Source: Candidatus Rokuibacteriota bacterium (GTDB lineage Bacteria; Methylomirabilota; Methylomirabilia; Rokubacteriales; CSP1-6). From it: a stretch of 64,000 bases of DNA. Below the pieces are notes generated by a model. The model was given only the letters and a program-made list of their open reading frames with translations. It made no database searches and was not told the origin of the DNA. Location: NCBI GenBank assembly GCA_003220615.1, contig QHTB01000127.1, positions 1-64,000 of the forward strand, read 5' to 3'. Positions 23,128-32,182 of this stretch are shown here, piece by piece; position 1 is the first letter of the stretch, and each line of letters opens with the position of its first letter. The position numbers and the translations under genes were made by a program.

Positions 23128-25212
23128 AATAGCGCGCCGCCGCCGGGGCTGCGCACTCCGCTGCAGTTTCTCAAGGGTGTGGGCCCGGAGCGGGCCAAGC
23201 TCCTGGCCAAGAAGGAGCTGACGACCGTCGAGGACGCGCTCTTCTTCGTGCCCTTGCGTCACGAAGACCGCACGCGACTGACGCCCTTCCGGACGCTCCA
23301 GCCAGGCCAGGTCCAGACGTGCTCCGGGGTCATCGTGGGGCTGAGCCCGCCGCCGCCGCGACGCTTTCGCGTGCCGTTCACGGCGATGCTCCGGGACGAG
23401 AGTGGCTACGCCACCGCGAGCTGGTTCGGCGGTGGGTACCTTGGACGCGTGCTCAAGCGTGGCCAGCGGCTCGTGCTTCACGGCAAGGTGGTGCGCTACA
23501 AGGGCGCCATCAACCTCCAGCATCCGGATTACGAGATCGTGGAGGCCGGTGAGGACGAGCGGCTCCACACCGGCCGGCTGGTGCCCGTGTACTCCACGAC
23601 CGAAGGCCTGCATCAACGCGCTCTCCGACGGCTCATGTGGAGCATCGTCGAGCAGTTCGCTGGCGGCGTGGCCGAGATCCTTCCCGAGCCGGCACGAACA
23701 CGCCGGCGATTGGCCGCGCTGCCCGTGGCATTGCGCGACGCTCACTTCCCGGAGAATGAGAACGCGCTGGCGACGGCGCACCGCCGCCTCGCCTTCGACG
23801 ACTTCCTGTTCCTCCAGCTCGGCCTGGCGATCCTGCGCTCGCGTACGACACGCGCGCGCGGCGTCGCGCTCAATCCGCCCGGCGATCTCGTGAGCCGGCT
23901 TCGGGCCGCGCTGCCCTATCGCCTCACCAGCGCCCAGGAGCGCGTATGGAGCGAGATCCGTCGCGACATGGCGGCGCCGTTCCCGATGCACCGCCTGCTC
24001 CAGGGCGACGTCGGGTCCGGGAAGACGGTCGTGGCGGCGCTGGCGGTGCTGACCGCCATCGAAGCGGGCTATCAGGCTGCGGTGATGGCGCCGACCGAGA
24101 TCCTGGCCGAGCAGCACTTCATGACGTTCCGTCAGCTCCTCGAGCCGCTCGGCGTGACGGTCGCCCTTCTGACCTCGGCGTCACGTCCGCGTGAGCGCAA
24201 GGCGCGGCGGGCCGCTCTGGCTGCCGGCGAGATCGCGTGCGTGGTGGGCACGCACGCGCTGGTACAGGAGGGCGTCGAGTTTCGCCGTCTGGGCCTGGCC
24301 GTCGTCGACGAACAGCATCGGTTCGGCGTCGAGCAGCGGGCGCGGCTACGCGCAAAGGGCGAGCATCCGGATCTCCTGGTGATGACCGCCACACCGATTC
24401 CGCGGACGCTCGCCCTCACGCTGTACGGCGACCTCGACGTCAGCGTGCTGGACGAGATGCCCCCTGGACGCCAGCCCATCAAGACCGTCGCCCGCACCGA
24501 GTCCAAGCGAGCCGAGATCTACGAGTTCGTCCGCAAGCAGATCTCCGAGGGGCGCCAGGCCTACGTGGTGTATCCGCTCGTGGAGGAGTCGGAAGTGATC
24601 GACCTGAAGGCGGCGACGGACATGGCCCGCCATCTCCAGCAGGACGTCTTCCCCGAGCTCACCGTGGGGCTGCTCCACGGACGGCTCGGGTTCGAGGAGA
24701 AGGACGCGATCATGCGGCGCTTCAAGGCCGGAGAGATCCACGTCCTCGTCTCGACCACCGTGATCGAGGTGGGGATCGACGTGCCGAACGCCACGCTGAT
24801 GTTGATCGAGCACGCGGAGCGCTTCGGCCTCTCCCAGCTCCACCAGCTCCGCGGCCGGGTCGGCCGCGGGCCGTGGAAGTCGTACTGCATCCTCCTTCAC
24901 GCCGGCAAGCTCACCGAGGACGCCGAGCGCCGGATCGAGGCGATGACGCAGACCAACGACGGATTCAGGATCGCCGAGACCGACCTTTCGCTACGCGGAC
25001 CCGGAGAGTTCTTTGGTACCCGCCAGTCGGGCTTGCCGCAGTTCCGGGTCGCCGATCTCTTGCGCGACGCCGCGATCCTCGAGGATGCGCGCATCGAAGC
25101 GCAGGGGATCATCGCCACCGATCCGGAGCTCAAGGATGACGCTCACCGTGGGCTGCGCGAGGGACTCCTGCAGCGCTGGCGCGGCAAGCTCGGCCTGGCA
25201 AGTGTGGGCTGA
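23119..25212 (+). CDS. recG: ATP-dependent DNA helicase RecG
   Basis: 697 residues. The wedge/OB domain (about 10-160) starts GLRTPLQFLKGVGPERAKLL. The helicase core has Walker A LLQGDVGSGKTVVAALAV, the motif II equivalent VVDEQHRFGVEQRARLR, motif III VMTATPIPRTLALT and motif VI region SQLHQLRGRVGRGPWKSYC. The C terminus retains the RecG TRG region (FRIAETDLSLRGPGEFFGTR). RecG remodels stalled forks and Holliday junctions, complementing RuvABC upstream. DEQH in motif II replaces the more usual DEQHRFG-preceding DExH and is normal for RecG. Confidence 0.97.
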   Translation: MKQNSAPPPGLRTPLQFLKGVGPERAKLLAKKELTTVEDALFFVPLRHEDRTRLTPFRTLQPGQVQTCSGVIVGLSPPPPRRFRVPFTAMLRDESGYATASWFGGGYLGRVLKRGQRLVLHGKVVRYKGAINLQHPDYEIVEAGEDERLHTGRLVPVYSTTEGLHQRALRRLMWSIVEQFAGGVAEILPEPARTRRRLAALPVALRDAHFPENENALATAHRRLAFDDFLFLQLGLAILRSRTTRARGVALNPPGDLVSRLRAALPYRLTSAQERVWSEIRRDMAAPFPMHRLLQGDVGSGKTVVAALAVLTAIEAGYQAAVMAPTEILAEQHFMTFRQLLEPLGVTVALLTSASRPRERKARRAALAAGEIACVVGTHALVQEGVEFRRLGLAVVDEQHRFGVEQRARLRAKGEHPDLLVMTATPIPRTLALTLYGDLDVSVLDEMPPGRQPIKTVARTESKRAEIYEFVRKQISEGRQAYVVYPLVEESEVIDLKAATDMARHLQQDVFPELTVGLLHGRLGFEEKDAIMRRFKAGEIHVLVSTTVIEVGIDVPNATLMLIEHAERFGLSQLHQLRGRVGRGPWKSYCILLHAGKLTEDAERRIEAMTQTNDGFRIAETDLSLRGPGEFFGTRQSGLPQFRVADLLRDAAILEDARIEAQGIIATDPELKDDAHRGLREGLLQRWRGKLGLASVG

Positions 25213-25321
25213 GGACAGCGTCCCGTGAGTTGCCGGCTCTGATCGGGCGAATGATCGATCGCGGCGAGAAATCGCGGCGGGGCACGGGCGTGGCGCCGCC
25301 CGGGTGCCCGTGCCCTGTTCA

Positions 25322-25912
25322 GTGAGAATCCTGGCCGGTGAGCTGAAGGGACGGCGGCTCACCACGCCGCGGGGGGCGGTCACGCGGCCGACGGCGGACC
25401 AGGTTCGGATCGCCCTGATGGACACACTGGCGCCGCGGCTACCGGGCGCCCGCGTCCTCGATCTCTTCGCTGGCGCCGGAGGCGTGGGGCTCGAAGCCCT
25501 GTCGCGGGGCGCCGTCCACACGACGTTCGTCGAGCGCGACCGCCACGCCGTGGCCGCGCTCCGCGACAATATCGCGTCGCTCGGTGTTCAGGACCGGGCG
25601 CGAGTTCTCGGCGAGGACGTCGCGCGAGCGCTCGATCGCCTCGTACGCGAGGGCGCCACCTTCGACGTCGTGTTCCTCGATCCTCCGTACGAGAGCAGCC
25701 TCGGGGACACCGCCCTCGACCGCGTCGGCGCGGGCAGTCTCTCGACCGTGCACGGTGTCGTGATCGCCCAGCATCTGACCAAGCGACCGCCCGTCACCGC
25801 GGGCGCGCTCGTCCCGTTCAGAACGCGCCGATTCGGGGAGACAACCTTGACTTTTTTTCGCAGCGCGGCCTACGATGCGGGGTCCCGAGCCGATCCGAGC
25901 GAGAGGATCTAG
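25322..25912 (+). CDS. rsmD: 16S rRNA (guanine966-N2)-methyltransferase RsmD
   Basis: 196 residues: VRILAGELKGRRLTTPRGAV, RPTADQVRIALMDTL, the SAM motif VLDLFAGAGGVGLEALSRGA and the catalytic DPPY in FDVVFLDPPYESSL. It methylates G966 of 16S rRNA. GTG 25322 was chosen because RsmD proteins begin at the strand MRILAGE; an earlier in-frame GTG at 25304 would add six residues. It is followed almost immediately by coaD, a common pair. Confidence 0.93.
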   Translation: MRILAGELKGRRLTTPRGAVTRPTADQVRIALMDTLAPRLPGARVLDLFAGAGGVGLEALSRGAVHTTFVERDRHAVAALRDNIASLGVQDRARVLGEDVARALDRLVREGATFDVVFLDPPYESSLGDTALDRVGAGSLSTVHGVVIAQHLTKRPPVTAGALVPFRTRRFGETTLTFFRSAAYDAGSRADPSERI

Positions 25913-25913
25913 A

Positions 25914-26411
25914 GTGGCCAAGCGCGCCGTCTATCCCGGAATGTTCGACCCCGTGCACAACGGCCACGTCGACGTCATCCAGCGCAGCCTCCGGATCTTC
26001 GACGAGCTGATCGTCGCCGTCGTCGCCAACCCCGCCAAAGAGCCGCTGTTCAGCGTCGACGAGCGGCTCACGATGATCGACGAGGCGACCGCCGATCTCC
26101 GGAACAACTTCCGGATCGTCGCCTTCGACGGCCTGCTGATCGACCTGGTGGCGCGCGAGCGCGCCGACTGCATCGTGCGCGGCATCCGGGCCGTCTCCGA
26201 CTTCGAGTACGAGTTCCAGATGGCGCTGATGAACCGCAAGCTGTCCAGCACGGTCGAGACCGTGTTCCTGATGCCGCACGAGAAGTACACGTACATCTCG
26301 TCACGCCTGATCAAGGAAGTGGCCGGCTACGGCGCGTCGGTGGGAAGTCTGGTGCCCGCCGGTGTCGAAAAGCGCCTCGCGGAAAAGTTTCCCCCCAAGT
26401 CGCCGGCCTGA
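25914..26411 (+). CDS. coaD: Phosphopantetheine adenylyltransferase
   Basis: 165 residues: KRAVYPGMFDPVHNGHVDVI carries the nucleotidyltransferase HxGH motif (His15-His18). LIDLVARERADCIVRGIRAV and the C-terminal TYISSRLIKEVAGYGASV are the other family signatures. It transfers AMP to 4'-phosphopantetheine, the penultimate step of CoA synthesis. GTG start at 25914, one base after the rsmD stop, so the two are coupled. Confidence 0.96.
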   Translation: MAKRAVYPGMFDPVHNGHVDVIQRSLRIFDELIVAVVANPAKEPLFSVDERLTMIDEATADLRNNFRIVAFDGLLIDLVARERADCIVRGIRAVSDFEYEFQMALMNRKLSSTVETVFLMPHEKYTYISSRLIKEVAGYGASVGSLVPAGVEKRLAEKFPPKSPA

Positions 26412-26428
26412 GCCGGCGGAGGAGCTCG

Positions 26429-27634
26429 ATGCCTGTATTCGCCGATCGCTTGAAGAGCCTTGCCCCGTCCTCGACGCTCGCCGTGCAGGCCCGCGCCCGT
26501 GAGCTGCGCGCCCGCGGCGTCGACGTCATCTCCTTCGGTGCCGGCGAGCCGGATTTCGACACGCCGGCCCGCATCAAGGACGCGGCGGTCGCTGCCATGC
26601 GTCTCGGTCAGACGAAATATACCGAGGTGGGCGGCATCGCCGAGCTCCGGGCGGCGGTCGTGGCCAAGCTGAAGCGCGACAACGGGCTCCACTACGAGCC
26701 GGCCGACGTCGTCATCTCCTGCGGCGCCAAGCACACGCTCTTCAACATCATGGTGGCCCTGCTCAATCCGGGCGACCAGGTGCTGGTGCCCAGTCCGTAC
26801 TGGGTCTCCTATCCCGAGCAGGCGCGTCTCCTCGAAGCCGATCCGGTCGCCGTGACCACCGAAGAGGCCACGGGCTTCGATCTCGACCCGGCCCGGCTGC
26901 GGGACGCGGTCACGCCCCGGACGAAGATCATCGTCGTCAACAGCCCGAACAATCCGACGGGCGCCGTCTTCTCTCAGGCCGCGCTGGAGGCCGTCGCGCG
27001 CCTGGCCGTCGATCGCCAGCTCTGGGTCATCTCCGACGAGTGCTACGAGGCGCTGACCTTCGAGGGGCGCCACATCTCGATCGCCCAGCTCGGACCCGAC
27101 ATCAAAGCGCGCACGATCGTGGTCAATACCTGCTCGAAGGCCTATGCGATGACGGGCTGGCGGATCGGATACGCCGCCGGCTCGCGCGAGCTCATCCGCG
27201 CCATGACGAATGTCCAGAGCCAGGTGACGTCCAACCCGTCCTCGATCGCGCAATGGGCGGCGGTGGAGGCGCTCACGGGTCCCCAGGACGAGGTGGCCAA
27301 GATGGCGGGTGAGTTCGACCGCCGCCGGCGCCTCATCGTGGAGGGGCTCAACGCGCTGCCCGGCGTGAGCTGCGTCATGCCCAGGGGTGCGTTCTATGCG
27401 TTCGCCAACGTCGGCAAACTCTTCGGCAAGACGACGACGATCGGTGGCGCGACCCGGACCCTGCGAGGCTCGGCCGACGTCACCGAGTTCCTCCTCGAGC
27501 ACGCCCGGGTTGCCGTCGTTCCTGGCGTCGACTTCGGCTCCGACGCCCACGTTCGTCTTTCGTATGCGACGAGCGCCGAGCTCATCCGCCAGGGCCTGAG
27601 CCGGATGGAGGCCGCCCTCCACCGCCTGGGGTGA
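26429..27634 (+). CDS. Pyridoxal-phosphate aminotransferase, aspartate type (class I)
   Basis: 401 residues: VISFGAGEPDFDTPARIKDA, TKYTEVGGIAELRAAV, NSPNNPTGAVFSQAAL and the PLP-lysine segment NTCSKAYAMTGWRIGYAAGS. The closing arginine region has VRLSYATSAELIRQGLSRM. The match is to the class I-gamma aspartate/prephenate aminotransferases (AspB/AspC type), which use aspartate and 2-oxoglutarate. GGAGGAG sits 6-7 bases upstream of the ATG. Its stop overlaps the start of the kinase-like gene. Confidence 0.92.
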   Translation: MPVFADRLKSLAPSSTLAVQARARELRARGVDVISFGAGEPDFDTPARIKDAAVAAMRLGQTKYTEVGGIAELRAAVVAKLKRDNGLHYEPADVVISCGAKHTLFNIMVALLNPGDQVLVPSPYWVSYPEQARLLEADPVAVTTEEATGFDLDPARLRDAVTPRTKIIVVNSPNNPTGAVFSQAALEAVARLAVDRQLWVISDECYEALTFEGRHISIAQLGPDIKARTIVVNTCSKAYAMTGWRIGYAAGSRELIRAMTNVQSQVTSNPSSIAQWAAVEALTGPQDEVAKMAGEFDRRRRLIVEGLNALPGVSCVMPRGAFYAFANVGKLFGKTTTIGGATRTLRGSADVTEFLLEHARVAVVPGVDFGSDAHVRLSYATSAELIRQGLSRMEAALHRLG

Positions 27635-28644
27635 TCGACTCGGCCTGGACGCCGGCCCTCGACGCGGCGTCTGCGGCACCGCTCACCGTCGTCATCGGGC
27701 CCGGCGACGCCGGCAAGACGACGCTCGTCACGGCGCTCGCCAACGCGCTCTTCGATCGCGGCTTCTCGGTCGGCATCGTGGACGCCGACGTTGGTCAATC
27801 CGTACTGGGCCCGCCCACGACCGTCGGTCTCGGCCGTGTCACGCGCGCGCTCCAGCACCCGGGAGACGCTGACCTGATCGCGATGGCATTCGTCGGCGCG
27901 ACATCGCCCGCGGCCAACCTCACCGGCACCGTCGTGGCCACGGGCCGCATGGTGACGCGCGCGCGTGCCCAGGGCATCGCCCGCGTTCTCGTCGACACCG
28001 GAGGCCTCATCGCCGGTGACCTCGGCCGTACGCTGAAGCAGGCGAAGATCGATCTGCTCGGTCCCGACCTCGTGATCTGTCTCGCGCGTGGCGGCGAGTG
28101 CGAGGCCGTGCTGCGGCCGTATCGTGTCGGGGCCCGCCCGCGTATCGTCCGCCTGGCGCCCTCACCAGCGGCTCGTTCGCGGAATGCCGAGATGCGCCGT
28201 CGCTACCGCGACGAGGCGCTCGCCCGCTACTTCGCCGGGTCGCAGCGCATCGTCCTTGACCTCCGCTCGGTCGTGCTCAAGCGTCCCGCCCTCTTCGCCG
28301 GCGAACCGTTGAACGCGGCGAAGCTCGCCGAGGCCGCCGCAGCCGTCGGTCACGACATCACCTGGGCCGAGCGCCGCGACAGCGACACGGCGGTGCTGAC
28401 CGAGACGACGCTCACGGCGAACGCAGCGCACCGACTCTCGCCCATCTTCGGAGGCGGGCCCGTGGTCGCCTACGCGCTCGACGATCTGATCGGCACGCTG
28501 GCGGGCGTGGACGACGCGGCCGGAGAGACCGCCGGCCTCGGGATCGTCCGGTCCATCGGGATCGATCCGCCGTCGCTCGAGCTGGAGACGCCGGTCGCGC
28601 CGGCGACGATTGCCGTGGTGACGATCGGCCGTGCGAAATTCTGA
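27631..28644 (+). CDS. Clp1/Grc3/Nol9-like polynucleotide 5'-kinase family P-loop protein
   Basis: 337 residues. Walker A GPGDAGKT lies at residues 23-30, followed by SVGIVDADVGQSVLGPPTTV. This segment (DxDxGQ with GPP after it) is diagnostic for the Clp1/Grc3/Nol9 RNA 5'-hydroxyl kinases of eukaryotes and archaea. A second nucleotide-site segment is RARAQGIARVLVDTGGLIAG, and a beta-rich C-terminal domain follows (about 230-337). The protein would phosphorylate 5'-OH ends of RNA or DNA, or act as a GTP/ATP switch. Start GTG 27631 overlaps the aminotransferase stop. Bacterial members are uncommon and their role is unknown to me. Confidence 0.72.
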   Translation: MIDSAWTPALDAASAAPLTVVIGPGDAGKTTLVTALANALFDRGFSVGIVDADVGQSVLGPPTTVGLGRVTRALQHPGDADLIAMAFVGATSPAANLTGTVVATGRMVTRARAQGIARVLVDTGGLIAGDLGRTLKQAKIDLLGPDLVICLARGGECEAVLRPYRVGARPRIVRLAPSPAARSRNAEMRRRYRDEALARYFAGSQRIVLDLRSVVLKRPALFAGEPLNAAKLAEAAAAVGHDITWAERRDSDTAVLTETTLTANAAHRLSPIFGGGPVVAYALDDLIGTLAGVDDAAGETAGLGIVRSIGIDPPSLELETPVAPATIAVVTIGRAKF

Positions 28645-28720
28645 TCGCGGAGTCCAGTGTCGAGCGGCGCGCCGCGCAAAGCGACCCGTAATGTCGGGGA
28701 TCGCGTAATGGGGTGGGTTT

Positions 28721-28748
28721 GGGAGGGGGCACAGGAGTGCCCCCTCCC
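28721..28748. terminator. Bidirectional hairpin terminator, second copy of the stem at 22821
   Basis: GGGAGGGGGCA and TGCCCCCTCCC form an 11-bp perfect stem with loop CAGGAG. It lies between converging genes (kinase-like on plus, lipoprotein on minus). Confidence 0.6.
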
Positions 28749-28757
28749 ATGGAATGA

Positions 28758-29030
28758 CTACTTGCTGCCGGACGGAGGCGTCGTCGACGATGGCGACGAC
28801 GAGCTGCTGGAGCTCGAGCCGGCTGGCGGAGTGGTCGTCGTGCCCGAGCCGCTGCTCGAGCTCGAGCCGGTCGTCGTATCCGTCGAGCGCGACGGCGCAC
28901 CCGGCGAGGCCGACGGCGTACGGTCCGTGCCAGGGCGCTCGCCGACGCGGTCGCTGCGCGACTCGCTGCAACCCGCGATCATCGTCGCGCCCAGGGCAAC
29001 GGCGAAAACTGCGCTGAGCAACTTTTTCAT
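28758..29030 (-). CDS. Small Ser/Thr-rich lipoprotein
   Basis: 90 residues. MKKLLSAVFAVALGATMIAGC is a textbook lipoprotein signal, with lipobox MIAGC and Cys21 acylated. The rest is low complexity: RSDRVGERPGTDRTPSASPG, then serine runs separated by TTTTPP and ending PPSGSK. It is anchored in the membrane with a flexible tail. Ribosome site AGGAGGG lies 7 bases upstream. The nearby downstream hairpin ends the transcript. Function unknown. Confidence 0.7.
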   Translation of the reverse strand: MKKLLSAVFAVALGATMIAGCSESRSDRVGERPGTDRTPSASPGAPSRSTDTTTGSSSSSGSGTTTTPPAGSSSSSSSSPSSTTPPSGSK

Positions 29031-29157
29031 TTCGGTCCCTCCTGTTGATGGCGATGTTCGCCGGTCTCTGCGGCTGCAATGCCAGTGCCACGTACCGAGT
29101 GCCCTGGTACACTAGGTCGCCTTTCATCTCGCACGCGCGGCACAGGAGATCCAACCG

Positions 29158-29604
29158 ATGAAGATCGAAGGTGCTCACGACATTCCCGCGCCCCGGCAAA
29201 AGGTCTGGGAGGCGTTTCTCGATCCCGAGCGCCTCCGTCAGGCGATTCCCGGTTGCGAGAAGCTCGAAGCTCTCGGCAACGACGAGTTCCGGGCGGTCAT
29301 GAAGATCGGCGTGGCTGCGATCAAGGGAACGTTCGAGGGCAAGGTCCGCCTCGCCGACCAGAAGGCGCCCGATTCGTATCGCCTGGCGGTCGAAGGCAGC
29401 GGCGGCCCGGGCTTCGTGCGCGGCGACACGATGATCACGTTGTCCGACATCGAGGGCGGCGGCACGCGCGTCGCCTACAACGCCGACGTCCAGGTCGGTG
29501 GGCTCATCGCCGGCGTCGGGCAGCGCATGCTCGGCGGCGTGTCGAAGATGATGGCCGACCAGTTCTTCGGACGCATGAGCCAGCTCCTGCAAGGCCAGGG
29601 ATGA
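29158..29604 (+). CDS. CoxG-like SRPBCC protein (carbon monoxide dehydrogenase subunit G family)
   Basis: 148 residues with the START/SRPBCC fold of CoxG: DIPAPRQKVWEAFLDPERLR, QAIPGCEKLEALGNDEF, MKIGVAAIKGTFEGKVRLAD and the C-terminal QRMLGGVSKMMADQFFGRM. CoxG helps recruit CO dehydrogenase to the membrane, but no coxMSL genes are beside it. The molybdenum hydroxylase at 48.6 kb is a possible distant partner. Its stop overlaps the quinone oxidoreductase ATG. Ribosome site CAGGAG is 7 bases upstream. Confidence 0.85.
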   Translation: MKIEGAHDIPAPRQKVWEAFLDPERLRQAIPGCEKLEALGNDEFRAVMKIGVAAIKGTFEGKVRLADQKAPDSYRLAVEGSGGPGFVRGDTMITLSDIEGGGTRVAYNADVQVGGLIAGVGQRMLGGVSKMMADQFFGRMSQLLQGQG

Positions 29605-30629
29605 AGGCGGCCTTCTTCAAGGAGCACGGCGGTAGCGAGAAGATCCTCTACGACGACTATCGCGACCCCGCGCCCGGCGCGACCGACGTCGTGGTTCGGG
29701 TCGCGGCCTGCGCGCTCAATCACGTCGACATGCTGCTGCTCGACGGCCGCTTCCCGCCGCCGGAGGGACTTCCCCACGTCAACGGGTGCGAGGTGACCGG
29801 TGTCGTCGAGGCCACCGGCGCGGAGGTGAAGGGCCGGACGCGCGGCCAGCGCGTCATCATCTTTCCCGGCTTCTCGTGTGGCCAGTGCGAATACTGTCTC
29901 CGCGGCGAACGGACGGTGTGCACGCGCTACGGCTACCTCGGCGCCCACAAGGACGGCGGCTACGCCGAGCTGGTGAAGGCGCCGGCCGCCAATCTCCTGC
30001 CGTTGCCGGAGGCGATCTCCTTCGAGGCGGGCGCGGCGGTGCCGCTGGCCATGCTCACGTCGTGGCATGCACTGGTCGCGAAGGCCGACGTCCGCCCCGG
30101 CCAGACCGTGCTGGTGCAGGCTGCCGGCAGCGGGGTGGGGAGCGCCGCGATCCAGATCGCGCGGCTCTGCGGGGCCCGCGTCATGACCACGGTCGGCAGC
30201 GACGACAAGATCGAGTTCGCGCGGCGGCTCGGCGCCGAGCACGTGGTCAATTACCGCACGCAGGACTTCGTCGAAGAGGCGAAGCGGTGGACCGGCAAGC
30301 GCGGCGTGGACGTCGTCGTCGAGCACATCGGCGGCGACACGTTCGAACGCTCGACGTACGCGCTGACTCGCATGGGCACGCTCGTCACCATCGGCTCCCA
30401 CGACACGCACTGGGGGCGCCTCGACCTTCGCCACGTTTACTCGAAGAACCTCCGTATCGTCGGGACGAACCTCGGGACGATCCTCGAGCTCCAGCAGGTC
30501 CTCGACCACGTCATGGCCGGACGTCTCGGGCCCGTCATCGACCGGGCGTTTGCGCTGAAGGACACGCGTGCCGCCGTGCAGCACGTGCTCGATCGCAAGA
30601 ACAAGGGCAAAGTCCTCATCGTCCCGTGA
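29601..30629 (+). CDS. Zinc-binding alcohol dehydrogenase/quinone oxidoreductase family protein
   Basis: 342 residues of the MDR superfamily: MKAAFFKEHGGSEKILYDDY, the structural-zinc loop with four cysteines (SCGQCEYCLRGERTVC), and the Rossmann motif VLVQAAGSGVGSAAIQIARL. NADPH-dependent reduction or dehydrogenation of an alcohol, enone or acyl-CoA substrate is likely. It is translationally coupled to the CoxG-like gene and to the CoA synthetase after it. Confidence 0.85.
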   Translation: MKAAFFKEHGGSEKILYDDYRDPAPGATDVVVRVAACALNHVDMLLLDGRFPPPEGLPHVNGCEVTGVVEATGAEVKGRTRGQRVIIFPGFSCGQCEYCLRGERTVCTRYGYLGAHKDGGYAELVKAPAANLLPLPEAISFEAGAAVPLAMLTSWHALVAKADVRPGQTVLVQAAGSGVGSAAIQIARLCGARVMTTVGSDDKIEFARRLGAEHVVNYRTQDFVEEAKRWTGKRGVDVVVEHIGGDTFERSTYALTRMGTLVTIGSHDTHWGRLDLRHVYSKNLRIVGTNLGTILELQQVLDHVMAGRLGPVIDRAFALKDTRAAVQHVLDRKNKGKVLIVP

Positions 30630-32182
30630 CGCTCGCCGGTCTCCTCGAACGCGCGACGCTGCGTCAGCCCCGGGCCGAGGCGGTCGTCGACGGCGCGGCC
30701 CGGCTGACGTATGACGAGCTCGATGCGCGGACCGCCGCGCTCGGCGGTGGGCTCGCCGACCTTGGCGTCGGTCGCGGGGACCGTGTGCTGCTCGTCCTCA
30801 AGAATCGCGTCGAGCACATCCTCGCCTACTGGGCGCTGCAGCGCATCGCTGCCGTCGCGACGCCGGTGAACTTCCGCCTCGCCGCGGGGGAGATCGACTA
30901 CCTGCTCGCGGATTCCGGCGCGCGAATGGTCATCTTCGAGGCGGCCACGGCGGCGCCGGTCCTCGAAGCCGTGCGCGGTCGCGACGTGACCCTCGTCTAC
31001 GTCGGCGATGCCGAGCCTCCCGGCGCGGTGAGATTCGACGAGCTGGCTGTCGGTGCCGAGGCGAGTGGGCGACGGTCGGCGCTAGCCTCGGGGCCGGAAG
31101 AGGCCGATCGCTCGCTGATTCTCTACACGTCGGGCACCACCGGACGCCCCAAGGGCGTCCCCAGAACCCACAGAAATCACGTCGCGGGCGCCGTGGCCCA
31201 CGCGCTCCAGTGCGGCTACACCTGGGAGGAGCGCACGCTTGGCGTCATGCCGCTCTATCACACGATGGGCATCCACGCCCTCACCAGCATGGTGGCCGTC
31301 AACGGGTGCTTCGTCTGCCAGCCCGACTGGTCGCCGGGCGAGGCGCTTCGTCTCGTCGCGGCCGAGCGCATCAGCGCGCTCTATCTGATCCCGACGCTCT
31401 TCTACGACCTCGTCCATGCACCGGAGCGCGCGAGCGCCGACGTCTCGTCGGTCCGCAAGCTCGGCTATGCCGGCGCCCCCATGCTGGCGCCCTTGACCGA
31501 GGCGTGCGTCAAGGCCTTCGCTCCCGAGGTCTTCGTCAATCACTACGGCTCGATCGAGATCTACACGTTCTCGACTCGACCTGAGGTTCACCTGAAGCCT
31601 GGGTGCGCGGGAAGGCCGGGCCTCAACTCCGTGCTGCGCGTCGTCACGCCGAGCACGGAACGGACGGTCGGTCCCGACGCAATCGTCCCCGCCGGCGAGA
31701 AGGGCGAGATCATCGCCCGCCTCGATTCGCCGGAAGCCTTCACCGGCTACTGGAACCGTCCCGATGCCGACGCCCGCGCGCTGCGTGACGGCTGGTACTT
31801 CACCGGTGACATGGGATACCTCGACGCCGACGGCGAGCTCTACGTGGCGGGCCGCGTCGACGACATGATCATCAGCGGCGGTGAGAACATCCATCCGATC
31901 GAGGTCGAGGAGGCGCTGGCCCGTCATCCCCAGGTGCGGGACGTGGCCGTGGTCGGCGAGCCCGACGAGCGCTGGGGTGAGCGCGTCGTCGCCTTCGTGA
32001 CGCCGGCGTCGCCCGGCCTCACCGCCGAGGTGCTCGATCGCTACTGCCGCGAGACTTCGCGGCTGGCCAGCTTCAAGCGGCCCCGGCGATTCGTGTTCGT
32101 GGCCGAGATCCCGAAGACGGCGTCGGGTAAGATCCTGCGCCGCCTGCTCCGCGAGGGGAGATACACGGAGATGGCGCGATGA
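30626..32182 (+). CDS. AMP-dependent acyl-CoA synthetase/ligase
   Basis: 518 residues of the ANL superfamily: P-loop LILYTSGTTGRPKGVPRTHR, YGSIEIYT (A5), GWYFTGDMGYLDADGELYVA (A7), VDDMIISGGENIHPIEVEEAL (A8, split here by context) and the catalytic lysine in PKTASGKILRRLL (A10). It activates a carboxylic acid to its CoA thioester, followed in the operon by an enoyl-CoA hydratase. Start GTG 30626 overlaps the previous stop. The acid substrate cannot be read from sequence. Confidence 0.88.
   Translation: MTLAGLLERATLRQPRAEAVVDGAARLTYDELDARTAALGGGLADLGVGRGDRVLLVLKNRVEHILAYWALQRIAAVATPVNFRLAAGEIDYLLADSGARMVIFEAATAAPVLEAVRGRDVTLVYVGDAEPPGAVRFDELAVGAEASGRRSALASGPEEADRSLILYTSGTTGRPKGVPRTHRNHVAGAVAHALQCGYTWEERTLGVMPLYHTMGIHALTSMVAVNGCFVCQPDWSPGEALRLVAAERISALYLIPTLFYDLVHAPERASADVSSVRKLGYAGAPMLAPLTEACVKAFAPEVFVNHYGSIEIYTFSTRPEVHLKPGCAGRPGLNSVLRVVTPSTERTVGPDAIVPAGEKGEIIARLDSPEAFTGYWNRPDADARALRDGWYFTGDMGYLDADGELYVAGRVDDMIISGGENIHPIEVEEALARHPQVRDVAVVGEPDERWGERVVAFVTPASPGLTAEVLDRYCRETSRLASFKRPRRFVFVAEIPKTASGKILRRLLREGRYTEMAR

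Noticed and set aside
28758-29030. The serine/threonine runs of the small lipoprotein, considered as a simple-sequence repeat locus or phase-variable tract.
   Set aside because: The codons are mixed rather than a perfect nucleotide repeat, so slippage control is unlikely.
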